Source of the DNA: Alcaligenaceae bacterium
GTDB lineage: Bacteria > Pseudomonadota > Gammaproteobacteria > Burkholderiales > Burkholderiaceae_B
Assembly (NCBI GenBank): GCA_013416435.1
Contig: JACCEN010000002.1
Location: forward strand, 62,001 to 126,000
Direction of reading: 5' to 3'
DNA: 64,000 bases
The translations under genes and the position numbers were made by a program. The notes under the pieces are model-generated. The model was given only the letters and a program-made list of their open reading frames with translations. It searched no databases and was not told where the DNA came from. This document shows positions 53,125 through 61,606 of the stretch, one piece after another; position 1 is the first letter of the stretch; each line of letters begins with the position of its first letter.

Positions 53125-54210
53125 CTACGACCCGCCAGAGGGCCGATGGATCAAGTCCGTCAAGTTGGGGGCGCCTATTGACGCGGCGCCACGCTCTATC
53201 TGACGCACCCGCTCGGCCACCACCGCATGCGTATCCGCGGGCCTGCCACAAGCCTCGCCACACCGCGCGATATAGCCATTGAAGAACTCTACTTCCGTTG
53301 GCCGGCCGCGCAATATATCTTGCAGCATGCCTGACCGATAATCCACACGCTGCATCAAGGCCTGGGCTTCGAACGCGATATGCAATTGTCCGCATGCACC
53401 GGCCTTGCCCAGCGCCGCATCATGCCAGACACCTGCGTCCACGCCCAGTAGCATGCCGGAGGCATAGCCCAAGCCGGAGCCTACCGACAATGCTTCGCTT
53501 CCCAATCGCGCCAGCAGCACCCGCGCCCGCGTATCGCGATACAGCGCAGCAACCGCCAGACCGCTGATCGCGCACAAACCCGAGGATAGGCAGTTCAGGT
53601 TCAGCTTCTGCCACCGTCGAGCCAGCAGGTCGTCCACCACGACGGCATGATCCACCGCGGCGAGCAGCTCCGCAATCCGGCAAGCGCGCTCGCTACGTTC
53701 GCCGCTCAACTCGCCCACCTGAAACACCTCGCCCAATCCTGACGCGCTATCGCGCCGGATGCGGCCGGGCTCGATGACCGCCACGTTGAGCCCAGTCGCA
53801 ATTCCGCCCAGAACACGGCCCCGCCCCGCCTCGGCCTCTATCGCCTCATCCACCAACCCATTCTGGAGATTCACCAACGGAATACCGGACAAGCCCGCCT
53901 GGGCAAGAGCGCCCAGCATTGCCGAGGTCTCGTACAGCTTCGCGCAAAGCAGAATCACGGCGGGACGAACAGGCAGCCGATCGAGGTCGGACAGGTGGAT
54001 GATGGGTGGATGAAACGTATCCGTCCCTTCCGGTCGCTCCAGCACCACGCCGCGCTGCGTGATCTTATCCACCTGCGCCCGCCAGCCGTCGGCCAAGGTC
54101 ACAGGGTATCCCGCGTCGTGCAGCAGCGCGCCGATGTAGCCGCCGACCGCGCCGGCGCCCAGGATCAATATGGGTCCATGGGCGGACGGCTCGCACCGTG
54201 GCGCGGACAT
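53125..54210 (-). CDS. Ketopantoate reductase (PanE/ApbA)-family oxidoreductase
   Basis: A 361-residue NADP-dependent oxidoreductase. The Rossmann motif LGAGAVGGYIGALL is at about residues 17-30, the conserved catalytic Lys is in RRWQKLNLNCLS (about residue 197), and an acidic-rich C-terminal helical domain follows with VEFFNGYIARCGEA (about residues 306-319). It is longer than true PanE (about 300), and many such homologs act on other 2-oxo or 2-hydroxy acids. It is 4 nt downstream of the Bug receptor gene, so probably in the same operon. Confidence 0.82.
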   Translation of the reverse strand: MSAPRCEPSAHGPILILGAGAVGGYIGALLHDAGYPVTLADGWRAQVDKITQRGVVLERPEGTDTFHPPIIHLSDLDRLPVRPAVILLCAKLYETSAMLGALAQAGLSGIPLVNLQNGLVDEAIEAEAGRGRVLGGIATGLNVAVIEPGRIRRDSASGLGEVFQVGELSGERSERACRIAELLAAVDHAVVVDDLLARRWQKLNLNCLSSGLCAISGLAVAALYRDTRARVLLARLGSEALSVGSGLGYASGMLLGVDAGVWHDAALGKAGACGQLHIAFEAQALMQRVDYRSGMLQDILRGRPTEVEFFNGYIARCGEACGRPADTHAVVAERVRQIERGAASIGAPNLTDLIHRPSGGS

Positions 54211-54214
54211 GGAA

Positions 54215-55195
54215 TCACTCGACCTTGATGTTGGAGGCACGAATGATCTCCGCGAACTTCTCTTTATCTTCGGCAATGAATCTGCGGAAGTCCTCGCGCG
54301 TCAAGGAACCGGGCTCGAACGCCAGTTCGGCGAACTGCCGCTGAACCTCTTCGCTCTTGAGCGTCTGAACAGTGGCGCCCTCGATCTTGTCCAGGACGTC
54401 CTTAGGCGTGCCTGCCGGCGCGACCAAGCCCCACCAAGCGCTCATATTCAAGCCTTTCGGCCCGCCGCTTTCCTCGAAGGTCGGGACATCGGGCAAGGCT
54501 GATATCCGCGTATCGCTGGTCACGGCCAAGCCGCGCAAGGCGCCGGACGTCACATACGAACGCGCGCCGGGAATGGGAATGAAAGCCATCTGAACGTGCC
54601 CTCCCATCAGGTCCGTGATCATCGGCGTGTCTCCGCGATAAGGAACGTGCACGATATCAAGGCCTGCCAGACTCTTGAAGCGTTCGCTCGTCAGATGGAT
54701 GCCAGCGCCGATGCCTGACGACGCATATTTCATCTGGCCCGGCCGGGCCTTGGCCTCGTCGATCAGCTCCCTGACATTAGTGGCCTTGTCTTTGGGATTG
54801 ACCGCCAACACATAGGTGGTCGATACAGCGAGCGCTATGGGATCGTAGCTGGCGACCGGATCGTAGTTCAGGCCCTTGCGTATGCTTGGGGCCAACGCCT
54901 GGGCGCTGGACATCATGTACAACGTATAGCCGTCCGGCTTCGCTCGAGCAGCGGCTTCGGCGCCTATGCTGCCGGCCGCACCGGTACGGTTGTCGACGAC
55001 GGCCTGGACGCCCAGCCGCTCCGTCAGTCCTTTCGCAACAATCCTGCCGACGATGTCGTTGCTGCCGCCGGCCGGATAACCGACAATGACTGTGATCGGC
55101 TTGGTCGGCCATGCCTCTGCGGCGATAGCGCCATGCACAACGCCCATCGCGGAACACAAGCCGATGGCGCTCAACAAGAAACGTGGGATTTTCAT
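54215..55195 (-). CDS. Bug-family (TctC) periplasmic solute-binding receptor
   Basis: A 326-residue periplasmic protein. The signal peptide (MKIPRFLLSAIGLCSA, cleaved near AIAAEAWP) is followed by the family start WPTKPITVIVGYPAGGSNDI (about residues 31-50), the ligand-loop PDGYTLYMMSS, and the typical HVPYRGDTPMITDLMGGHVQ and SALPDVPTFEESG. Betaproteobacteria carry large numbers of these for carboxylates and amides. No TctAB membrane genes are adjacent. The ATG at 55195 is preferred over upstream codons. Confidence 0.92.
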   Translation of the reverse strand: MKIPRFLLSAIGLCSAMGVVHGAIAAEAWPTKPITVIVGYPAGGSNDIVGRIVAKGLTERLGVQAVVDNRTGAAGSIGAEAAARAKPDGYTLYMMSSAQALAPSIRKGLNYDPVASYDPIALAVSTTYVLAVNPKDKATNVRELIDEAKARPGQMKYASSGIGAGIHLTSERFKSLAGLDIVHVPYRGDTPMITDLMGGHVQMAFIPIPGARSYVTSGALRGLAVTSDTRISALPDVPTFEESGGPKGLNMSAWWGLVAPAGTPKDVLDKIEGATVQTLKSEEVQRQFAELAFEPGSLTREDFRRFIAEDKEKFAEIIRASNIKVE

Positions 55196-55281
55196 CAGAA
55201 TCACCTTTACACAATTTCGGGGTTCAGCCGGCATCCGCTCGATCGCGTCCGCCGGCGCGCTGGAATACGCGACAGGAAAGG

Positions 55282-55887
55282 CTAGACCGGCCATTCCGCC
55301 AGAGAGTCGGGCTGGGGCATCAGCGTGTTGGGCTTCACGTCGACACGGAATGGCATGGGAATACCGGGAGGCGTATCAAAATCGAAAGCGCCGATCAGCA
55401 TCGCCAGCGTGACATACAGGCCGGTGATGGCCACCAGCTCGACCACGACTTTGTCACCGAACGCGTCCAACGCCCGCTGGAAAGTGTCTTTCTTCACGCG
55501 ATAGGTGTTCAATAGCTCGACGCAGAACTGATAAAGGATGCGATCATCTTCGCGTTCGAAGCGGGGCAACTGGTATTCCGACAATGCCGTGATGATATGC
55601 TCTTCGATACCGGCCTCACGGGCGGTGGGAAGGTGATCCATCCACTCCAGGGGCGCATTGCATGCCCTGCCGACGATCAGGATCACCAGTTCGCGCTTGC
55701 GGTAATCCATGCTGCGGCGACGCAGATAGGCCGCATAATGGAAAATGTGTGGGGCAAAGGCCGTGCTACGCAACCATGTCCGGTGCGTCACCATCATGTC
55801 TCCGCCTATGGTTTCCGCAAACCAGTCACACAGCTTGTGCTGTTCTTCGGACATGGTTTCCCGGGTCAATGGGTCCAAACGCGCCAT
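55282..55887 (-). CDS. Carboxymuconolactone decarboxylase-like (AhpD-fold) protein
   Basis: A 201-residue all-helical protein. KRELVILIVGRACNAPLEW followed by MDHLPTAREAGIEEHII (about residues 71-107) is the CMD core, but the AhpD CxxC is reduced to one Cys, so peroxide reductase activity is unlikely and the role is probably as a decarboxylase/isomerase-like or unknown enzyme. The start at 55887 is fixed by a strong AGGAGGAG 5 nt upstream. It begins the leftward block CMD, Bug receptor, PanE-like. Confidence 0.85.
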   Translation of the reverse strand: MARLDPLTRETMSEEQHKLCDWFAETIGGDMMVTHRTWLRSTAFAPHIFHYAAYLRRRSMDYRKRELVILIVGRACNAPLEWMDHLPTAREAGIEEHIITALSEYQLPRFEREDDRILYQFCVELLNTYRVKKDTFQRALDAFGDKVVVELVAITGLYVTLAMLIGAFDFDTPPGIPMPFRVDVKPNTLMPQPDSLAEWPV

Positions 55888-56003
55888 GTTCTCCTCCTTA
55901 GGGTTGTTCATCGTGATGATGAGTCTAGGAGATGGCCTTACAGTTAAATAGCAACTAGATAACAATTGCACTCGTAAAGCCCCCAGCCGACCGATGGAGG
56001 AGT

Positions 56004-56031
56004 GCGCAAGGCTTCAGGCGTTTTTTTCTGA
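56004..56031 (+). pseudogene. Remnant of the gcdH 3' end
   Basis: GCGCAAGGCTTCAGGCGTTT and then TTTTCTGA repeats the last codons of gcdH (49765-49794) with a 4-nt deletion and two extra T. It lies just before a hairpin block that also matches the one after gcdH. This is the right copy of the direct repeat. Confidence 0.7.
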
Positions 56032-56046
56032 TTTGTCTTGGCTTGT

Positions 56047-56188
56047 GGGGTCAGACCCCGTACGGGGTCTGACCCCGACTACTTGACCCGACCGGTGTGC
56101 TTGGGGTCTGACCCCGCATGGGGTCTGACCCCGGGTGGTTTGGCCCGGCCCGGGTGTTGGGGTCAGACCCCATTCGGGGTCTGACCCC
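56047..56188. repeat. Family A hairpin repeats, 3 units
   Basis: Units at 56047-56076, 56103-56132 and 56159-56188. The first two units and spacer match 49803-49888; the third is read by the MaoC gene as its last codons and contains its TGA stop. The second has T at both arm centres (one mismatch). Confidence 0.92.
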
Positions 56189-56618
56189 CCAGGTCGAACA
56201 GGCTGGTGACTTCGACTTCGAATACGTGTTCATCGCGTTGGTTGAACAAGCGCCAGGTCCAGCGCATGATGCCCAGGTCGTCGCGAGAAGATGAAATACG
56301 AACCGAGTCGATGGTGGCTTCCAGCCTGAGCGCATCGCCGGGGCGTACCGGCAGGATCCAGCGCAGGCGTTCCACGCCCGGCGAGGCGAACGATTCCGAA
56401 TCATGCAGCACCGCCTGGGCCGCCATACGCATGGCCACGCCGCAGGTAAGCCAGCCGCTGCCGATCAGCCCGCCCCAGCGGCCTTCGCGCGCCGCTTCCT
56501 TGTCCACATGGAACCATTGCGGATCGTATGCCTTCGCAAACGCGAGCATCTCTTCTTCGTCGACGACGACGGGAGGATGCTTGAACACCATCCCGGCTTT
56601 CAGCTCAGCAAATTTCAT
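56163..56618 (-). CDS. MaoC-like hotdog-fold acyl-CoA dehydratase with repeat-encoded tail
   Basis: A 151-residue hotdog protein. The hydratase-type dyad region is AYDPQWFHVDKEAAREGRWG (about residues 32-51) followed by GGLIGSGWLTCGVAMRM (about 51-67). It probably hydrates enoyl-CoA thioesters. The final LGGQTPNGV is encoded by a family A hairpin, so the natural end was near TSLFDL. The start is the ATG at 56618; the upstream frame to 56702 is not convincing. It is on the minus strand, divergent from the MobA-like gene. Confidence 0.82.
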   Translation of the reverse strand: MKFAELKAGMVFKHPPVVVDEEEMLAFAKAYDPQWFHVDKEAAREGRWGGLIGSGWLTCGVAMRMAAQAVLHDSESFASPGVERLRWILPVRPGDALRLEATIDSVRISSSRDDLGIMRWTWRLFNQRDEHVFEVEVTSLFDLGGQTPNGV

Positions 56619-56721
56619 TACAATTACTCCAACCCACCATTGTTCAGTTTTTTGTGCCAGAAGTTTAACCCTAGTACACCCAGGGCCAAGTGAAATAGGC
56701 AACTATATAGCACAACACCCC

Positions 56722-57333
56722 ATGCAGCCCATCACCGCAATCATCCTGGCGGCTGGACGCTCCCGACGTTTCGGGCGCGACAAGCGTTTGGAGCCCATAG
56801 ATAATGTTCCGATGCTCCTGCGCACGGCACAGGTCTACCATAGCGTAGTGCCCGACACCGTCGTGGTGCTGGGCCCCGCAGATCACGAACTCGCCGCACT
56901 GCTCGCCGCGCACGGAATCACATCGCAGCTCTGCAGCGTATCCTCGGACGGCATGGGCAGCACGCTTTCCTGGGCGGTGCGGCAGCATGCGCAATCGCGA
57001 GGCTGGCTGATCACGCCGGCGGACCTGCCCTTCATACATGCCGAGACCGTGAGCAAATTGGTGGAGGCCGGCCAGACGCATTTTCTGGCGGCGCCCATGC
57101 ACCAAGGACACCGGGGCCACCCCGTGTGGTTCCATCGCAAATACTTGCCAGAATTGAGCGCCATCGACGGCGAGCACGGGGCGAAATCCGTGCTGGCGGC
57201 CCATCGACGGGACTTGCACCTGATCGACGTCGACGACGCGGGCTGCGTGCACGACATCGATCAGGCTTCCGATTTGCCTAGCCTCCTCGCAAGCCGGAAA
57301 TCGTCAGGCGGGGGGACAAGGCCTCCTGGCTGA
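56722..57333 (+). CDS. MobA-like NTP transferase (MocA-type molybdenum cofactor nucleotidyltransferase-like)
   Basis: A 203-residue nucleotidyltransferase from the ATG at 56722. The nucleotide-binding loop ILAAGRSRRFGRDKRLEP (about residues 8-25) and the metal motif WLITPADLPFIH (about 96-107) are family typical. MocA-type enzymes add CMP to the molybdenum cofactor for xanthine-dehydrogenase-type hydroxylases; none is seen in the window. The last 56 nt overlap the 3' end of the TPP gene on the other strand, and the extra C-terminal RKSSGGGTRPPG is probably not conserved. Confidence 0.85.
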   Translation: MQPITAIILAAGRSRRFGRDKRLEPIDNVPMLLRTAQVYHSVVPDTVVVLGPADHELAALLAAHGITSQLCSVSSDGMGSTLSWAVRQHAQSRGWLITPADLPFIHAETVSKLVEAGQTHFLAAPMHQGHRGHPVWFHRKYLPELSAIDGEHGAKSVLAAHRRDLHLIDVDDAGCVHDIDQASDLPSLLASRKSSGGGTRPPG

Positions 57334-58948
57334 CACGCAATTCCAGCAAGGCGGCGCGCCCGGAAGCGCGCGCCCGCTCGAATGCCGGCGCAAAGTCCTC
57401 GGTGCGCTCGACCAGTTCGGCATGAGCGCCATACGATTTTGCAAGGCCCACGAAGTCCGGGTTCACCAGATCCGTGCCATGCACCCGTCGCGGATAATGG
57501 CGCTCTTGATGCATGCGTATGCTGCCGTACATGCCGTTGTTGACGACGATGAAGACGGGATCCAGGCCATACTGGACCGCCGTAGCCAATTCCTGCCCAT
57601 TCATCAGAAAGCAGCCGTCGCCTGCAAAGCACACCACGGTCTTGCCCGGATAGACCACCTTTGATGCGATCGCCGCGGGAACCCCATAGCCCATGGTTCC
57701 GCTCGTGGGCGCCATTTGCGTACGCACGCCGCGATACTGGTAGTGACGCTGAACCCACAGCGTGTAGTTGCCCGCGCCATTGGTGATGATGCTGTCCGCA
57801 GGCAAAGTGTCGTTCAGGTGCTTCACGACCTCGCCAAGATTGACGTTCCCGTCCATCGGCTCGGGCTTCAGGAACTCCAGGTAATCGCTCCTGGCCGCCT
57901 TCGTCCACTCGCCCCAGGCCGGGGTCTTGCGGCCCGGCGTCAACGCGGCCGCCGCCTTGGCGAAATCGCCCATCGCCGAAACAATCGAAAGCTCGGTCTG
58001 GTAGACCCGGCCCAACTCATTGGGGTCGGGATGCACGTGAAGAAACCTCTGCGCCGGGCAAGGGACGTCGAGCAGGCTGTATCCGTTGGTCGTCGTTTCG
58101 CCGAGGCGCGCGCCAACGGACAGGATCAGGTCAGCGGCTTTTATCCGCGCGGCCAGCTTGGGATTCATGCCAAGGCCGGCCTCGCCCACATAGTTGGCGT
58201 GGCGGTTGTCCATCAGGTCCTGGCGCCTGAAAGCGCAGGCCACCGGCAAATCGAATGTCGCGGCAAAGCGCGCGATGTCGTCGCTTGCCGCCCCGTTCCA
58301 GCCCCCGCCTCCGAGCATGACCAGGGGACGCTCCGCCGATTCCAGCGCCGAGGCCAGGGCAAGCATGTCCGCCAGCGCGGGCGCCGAACGCGGCGCGTGA
58401 AAAGACCGGGCCGGCGCGGCCTGGAGCGATTCGACCAGCATGTCCTCGGGCAGCGCGAGCACCACGGGCCCGGGCCGACCCGATGTCGCCACATGGAACG
58501 CACGGCTGATGAACTCGGGAATCCGACGCGGGTCGTCGATCTGTTCGACCCATTTGGCGATATGGCCGAACATGTGCCGATAGTCGATTTCCTGCCACGC
58601 TTCGCGGCCCATGCAATCGCGCCCGACCTGTCCCACGAAAACGATCAGCGGCGTTGAGTCCTGCCTGGCTGTGTGGACCGCGATGCTTGCATTGGTCGAG
58701 CCTGGCCCCCGAGTGACAAAACAGATTCCCGGCTTGCCGGTGAGCTTGCCATGGGCCTCCGCCATGTGCGCCGCACCGCCCTCCTGACGGCAGACGATGA
58801 GCTTGATTTCATCCCGGACCTCGTACAAGGCGTCCAGCACGGCCAGAAAGCTCTCTCCGGGCACGCAGTATGCCGTATCGGCGCCGTGCAGCCGCAAGGC
58901 GTCCACCAGCAATTGGCCGCCAGTGCGCAACCCATTTCCTTCGCTCAT
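57278..58948 (-). CDS. ThDP-dependent acetolactate synthase/benzoylformate decarboxylase-like enzyme (paralog 2)
   Basis: A 556-residue ThDP enzyme. The activating Glu is in VCRQEGGAAHMAEAHGKLTG (about residue 53) and the ThDP-Mg motif is VCFAGDGCFLMNGQELATAV to NNGMYGSIRMH (about 440-475). RAFHVATSGRPGPVVLAL is nearly the same as in the paralog at 46805. It is the last gene of a leftward operon with a 2-hydroxy-acid dehydrogenase immediately upstream (23 nt), which would fit decarboxylation of the resulting 2-oxo acid as in the mandelate pathway. This pairing is inference. Confidence 0.85.
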   Translation of the reverse strand: MSEGNGLRTGGQLLVDALRLHGADTAYCVPGESFLAVLDALYEVRDEIKLIVCRQEGGAAHMAEAHGKLTGKPGICFVTRGPGSTNASIAVHTARQDSTPLIVFVGQVGRDCMGREAWQEIDYRHMFGHIAKWVEQIDDPRRIPEFISRAFHVATSGRPGPVVLALPEDMLVESLQAAPARSFHAPRSAPALADMLALASALESAERPLVMLGGGGWNGAASDDIARFAATFDLPVACAFRRQDLMDNRHANYVGEAGLGMNPKLAARIKAADLILSVGARLGETTTNGYSLLDVPCPAQRFLHVHPDPNELGRVYQTELSIVSAMGDFAKAAAALTPGRKTPAWGEWTKAARSDYLEFLKPEPMDGNVNLGEVVKHLNDTLPADSIITNGAGNYTLWVQRHYQYRGVRTQMAPTSGTMGYGVPAAIASKVVYPGKTVVCFAGDGCFLMNGQELATAVQYGLDPVFIVVNNGMYGSIRMHQERHYPRRVHGTDLVNPDFVGLAKSYGAHAELVERTEDFAPAFERARASGRAALLELRVSQEALSPRLTISGLRGG

Positions 58949-58971
58949 TTATTTTTTCTCCCTGTGTATCG

Positions 58972-60126
58972 TCACGTTGTTGCCCGCATGTCTCTCAAAT
59001 AGCGCCCGTCGACGCTCGCCAGTTCGGGACACCCCAGGAGCGCCAGGTCCACGTCTATCTCCTTCCTCAACAGGCTCAGTGCGTGGAGCACCCCTGTCTC
59101 GCCTCCCGCCGCTAGCCCATACATGAATGGGCGGCCCGCGAAAACGAAATCGGCGCCCAGGGCCATGGCCTTGATCACGTCGGTGCCGCGGCGGAAGCCG
59201 CCATCGACGATGACCGCTGCACGGCTTACCGCGGCCGCGATCTCGGGCAGCACCTGCAAGGTGGATATGGCCCCATCGAGCTGGCGACCGCCGTGATTGG
59301 AGACGAGAACGCCGTCAGCCCCGATGCTTTCCGCCATGCCGGCGTCGTCGGCGCGCAGAATGCCCTTGATGACGAGCCTCCCCTTCCACAAGTCCCGTAT
59401 CCGGCGGATTTCGTTCCAGCTCATTGCCGCCCGTCCGGCGCGATGATCGCCTTTTTGAGCAACGATGATGGGACCGCCGCGCTCGGCGGTGAAATTCTCG
59501 AAATGAGGCACGCCCTGGCGAGCCAGGGTCTTCGCAAACGTACCCAGCAGCCAGCCCGGCTTCAGCGCCCCCGACAAGGCCAGCTTGGGCGTCCACTTGA
59601 GCGGAATCGAAAAGCCATTGCGCAATTCGTTCTCGCGCGTGGACGCGATGGGTACGTCGACGGTCACCACCAGCACGCCGACGCCTGCGGCATGGACCCG
59701 CTGGAGCAGGGGCTCTATGACCGCCATATTGGCGGGCAAGTAAGCCTGATACCAGGCGTCCGGATTCTCTCGCAGGACGCGCTCCATAGGCGTGGTCGAT
59801 GCAGCGCTCAGAATGAAGGGAACATCCGTTTTGGCGGCAGCTCTGGCCATTGCGCAGTCCCCGTCGTAAGCCACCACGGCAGACACGCCCATGGGGCCTA
59901 TGCCCACGGGCATGGACCAGGTTCTTCCGAACAGATCGACGCTTTGCGATCGCCGCGACACGTCGACGAGCGCATGCGGAGTGAATGCCCAACGCTCGAA
60001 TGCGGACCGGTTGGCCCGCAGGGTGAGGTGGTCTTCGGCCGCTCCGTCGACATAACCGAATATACCGGCGGGCAGGCGGCGCTTCGCGGCGTTCCGGAGG
60101 TCGTCGATCGACAGCATGGCGTTCAT
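58972..60126 (-). CDS. FMN-dependent 2-hydroxy-acid dehydrogenase (LldD / mandelate dehydrogenase-like)
   Basis: A 384-residue TIM-barrel flavoenzyme. MPVGIGPMGVSAVV (about residues 72-85) and SAASTTPMERVL begin the FMN site, LVVTVDVPIASTRENELRNG is conserved in the family, and the catalytic His is in VSNHGGRQLDGA (about residue 276), followed by DGGFRRGTDVIKAMALGAD. It oxidises a 2-hydroxy acid to the 2-oxo acid and passes electrons to the respiratory chain. The ATG at 60126 (MNAMLSIDDL) has GGAGGG 9 nt upstream; an ATG at 60132 is the alternative. Confidence 0.88.
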   Translation of the reverse strand: MNAMLSIDDLRNAAKRRLPAGIFGYVDGAAEDHLTLRANRSAFERWAFTPHALVDVSRRSQSVDLFGRTWSMPVGIGPMGVSAVVAYDGDCAMARAAAKTDVPFILSAASTTPMERVLRENPDAWYQAYLPANMAVIEPLLQRVHAAGVGVLVVTVDVPIASTRENELRNGFSIPLKWTPKLALSGALKPGWLLGTFAKTLARQGVPHFENFTAERGGPIIVAQKGDHRAGRAAMSWNEIRRIRDLWKGRLVIKGILRADDAGMAESIGADGVLVSNHGGRQLDGAISTLQVLPEIAAAVSRAAVIVDGGFRRGTDVIKAMALGADFVFAGRPFMYGLAAGGETGVLHALSLLRKEIDVDLALLGCPELASVDGRYLRDMRATT

Positions 60127-60154
60127 GCCCATACACCCTCCAGGCGGGAGTCGA

Positions 60155-60961
60155 TCATGATCCGATGAACTTCGGAGCGCGCTTTCCATGGAAAGCTTCG
60201 ACGCCCTCGCGGAAATCGTCCGAGGACCGGAGGCGGCTGTAGCAATGGCCTTCGAGCTCTATCGCCACGGACAGCGTCGCATCGTCCGTATCGTTGAGCA
60301 GCTTCTTTGCGGTCCGCTGGGCGATGGGCGAGAAGAACAGCAACTCCTTCACCAGGCTGTCCGTTGCGGCTTCCAGCTCGGCGAGCGGCACGAACTCGGT
60401 TGCGATGCCCCAATCGTAGGCCTGCTTGCCCGGAATCCGGCGCGAACGCATGACGACGTCTTTCGTGCGCGTAATGCCCACCATCTTTTGCAAGCGCGCC
60501 GACCCGCCGGATCCCGGAATCTGCCCCAGTTTCTGCTCGGGCAGTGCATAGAGCGTCGTGTCGGTCACGATGCGGAAATCGCAGGCGAGAGAAATTTCAA
60601 AGCCCACGCCGAAGCAGTATCCCTGGTTCACCGCGATGACCGGTTTGGAACAGCGGGCGGGTGCGGCGATATTCCATGCAAGCTTCGAGACGTGCTCGGG
60701 GCTGGCTTCCAGGAAGCCCTTGATGTCCCCACCGCTGGAGAAGTGCTCGCCTTCCGCGCGCAGCACGATGACACGCACTTTCTCGTTCTCGTCCAGCGAT
60801 TCGAACACCAGTCGAAGCTGGTCGCGCTGTGCCATGGAAATAATGTTGAAAGGCGGACGTTTCAGCACGACGTCCGCACGCCCGGTCTCCGTATCGATGC
60901 TGACATGAAAGCCGTCCAGCTGTTCGAGTTTGTCCTGAGCGGAATGTTTGAGTTGGGACAC
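60155..60961 (-). CDS. Enoyl-CoA hydratase/isomerase (crotonase) family protein
   Basis: A 268-residue crotonase. The oxyanion loop is HFSSGGDIKGFLEASPEH (about residues 73-90), and the two acidic catalytic positions are kept: Glu in GVGFEISLACDFRIV (about residue 120) and in LPEQKLGQIPGSGG (about 140). This matches the hydratase type more than the one-acid decarboxylases. It sits in the UbiX-to-TPP operon with gaps of 35 and 28 nt. The substrate may be an aromatic or dienoyl-CoA from the ligase at the head of the operon. Confidence 0.88.
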   Translation of the reverse strand: MSQLKHSAQDKLEQLDGFHVSIDTETGRADVVLKRPPFNIISMAQRDQLRLVFESLDENEKVRVIVLRAEGEHFSSGGDIKGFLEASPEHVSKLAWNIAAPARCSKPVIAVNQGYCFGVGFEISLACDFRIVTDTTLYALPEQKLGQIPGSGGSARLQKMVGITRTKDVVMRSRRIPGKQAYDWGIATEFVPLAELEAATDSLVKELLFFSPIAQRTAKKLLNDTDDATLSVAIELEGHCYSRLRSSDDFREGVEAFHGKRAPKFIGS

Positions 60962-60996
60962 GATATTTTCCTTCTTCGGCGATCCGAAAGTTTAAG

Positions 60997-61599
60997 TTAG
61001 TATGAATTGACGCTGGCGGGCCGTATGCCATCCCAGCGCCTGATCAGGTTTTCATGAGGGATATCGAAAAGATCGAGGACGCGGCCCACGGTATGATCCA
61101 CCATGTCGTCGATCGAAGTCGGCCGCGCATAGAAGGCCGGAACTGGCGGGCAGATGATGGCACCCATTTCGGTTGCCGCCGTCATGTTGCGCAAATGGGC
61201 CAGGTTCAAGGGGGTTTCCCTCGTCATCAACGCCACCCTGCGCCGCTCTTTCAGGGCGACGTCCGCCGCCCGGGCCACCAGGTTGTCGGCCAGGCCCAAC
61301 GCAATGGCGGCGAGCGTCTTCATCGAGCATGGCGCCACAATCATGCCGGCATTGTGGAACGAACCGCTGGCGATGGTGGCGCCGATGTTCTTGACGCTAT
61401 GGACCACGTCGGCCATGGATTCGATCTCGGCCCTGGAGATGTCCAGCTCCTGCGAGGCGGTCAGTGCTCCCGACTGGGAAAGCACCAGGTGGCTCTCCCA
61501 GTCGGGCAGCGTTTGAAGGTGCTGAAGGATGCGTATTCCATACACCGCGCCGCTGGCGCCGGTAATGGCTACGACCAGTTTCTTCTTGGAGCTCTGCAT
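60997..61599 (-). CDS. UbiX-like flavin prenyltransferase
   Basis: A 200-residue flavoprotein. The N-terminal VVAITGASGAVYGIRILQHL (about residues 9-28) and CSMKTLAAIALGLADNLVAR (about 92-111), then MTRETPLNLAHLRNM (about 125-139), are the UbiX/Pad1 signature. It prenylates FMN to give the cofactor of UbiD decarboxylases. The UbiD-family gene ends 7 nt upstream of it in the same operon, so it probably serves that enzyme, rather than only ubiquinone synthesis. Confidence 0.92.
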   Translation of the reverse strand: MQSSKKKLVVAITGASGAVYGIRILQHLQTLPDWESHLVLSQSGALTASQELDISRAEIESMADVVHSVKNIGATIASGSFHNAGMIVAPCSMKTLAAIALGLADNLVARAADVALKERRRVALMTRETPLNLAHLRNMTAATEMGAIICPPVPAFYARPTSIDDMVDHTVGRVLDLFDIPHENLIRRWDGIRPASVNSY

Positions 61600-61606
61600 G
61601 GCGGTA

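Noticed and set aside
56206-56721. N-terminal extension of the MobA-like protein
   Set aside because: It is antisense to the MaoC gene and lacks conservation; the nucleotide-binding motif begins a few residues after the ATG at 56722.
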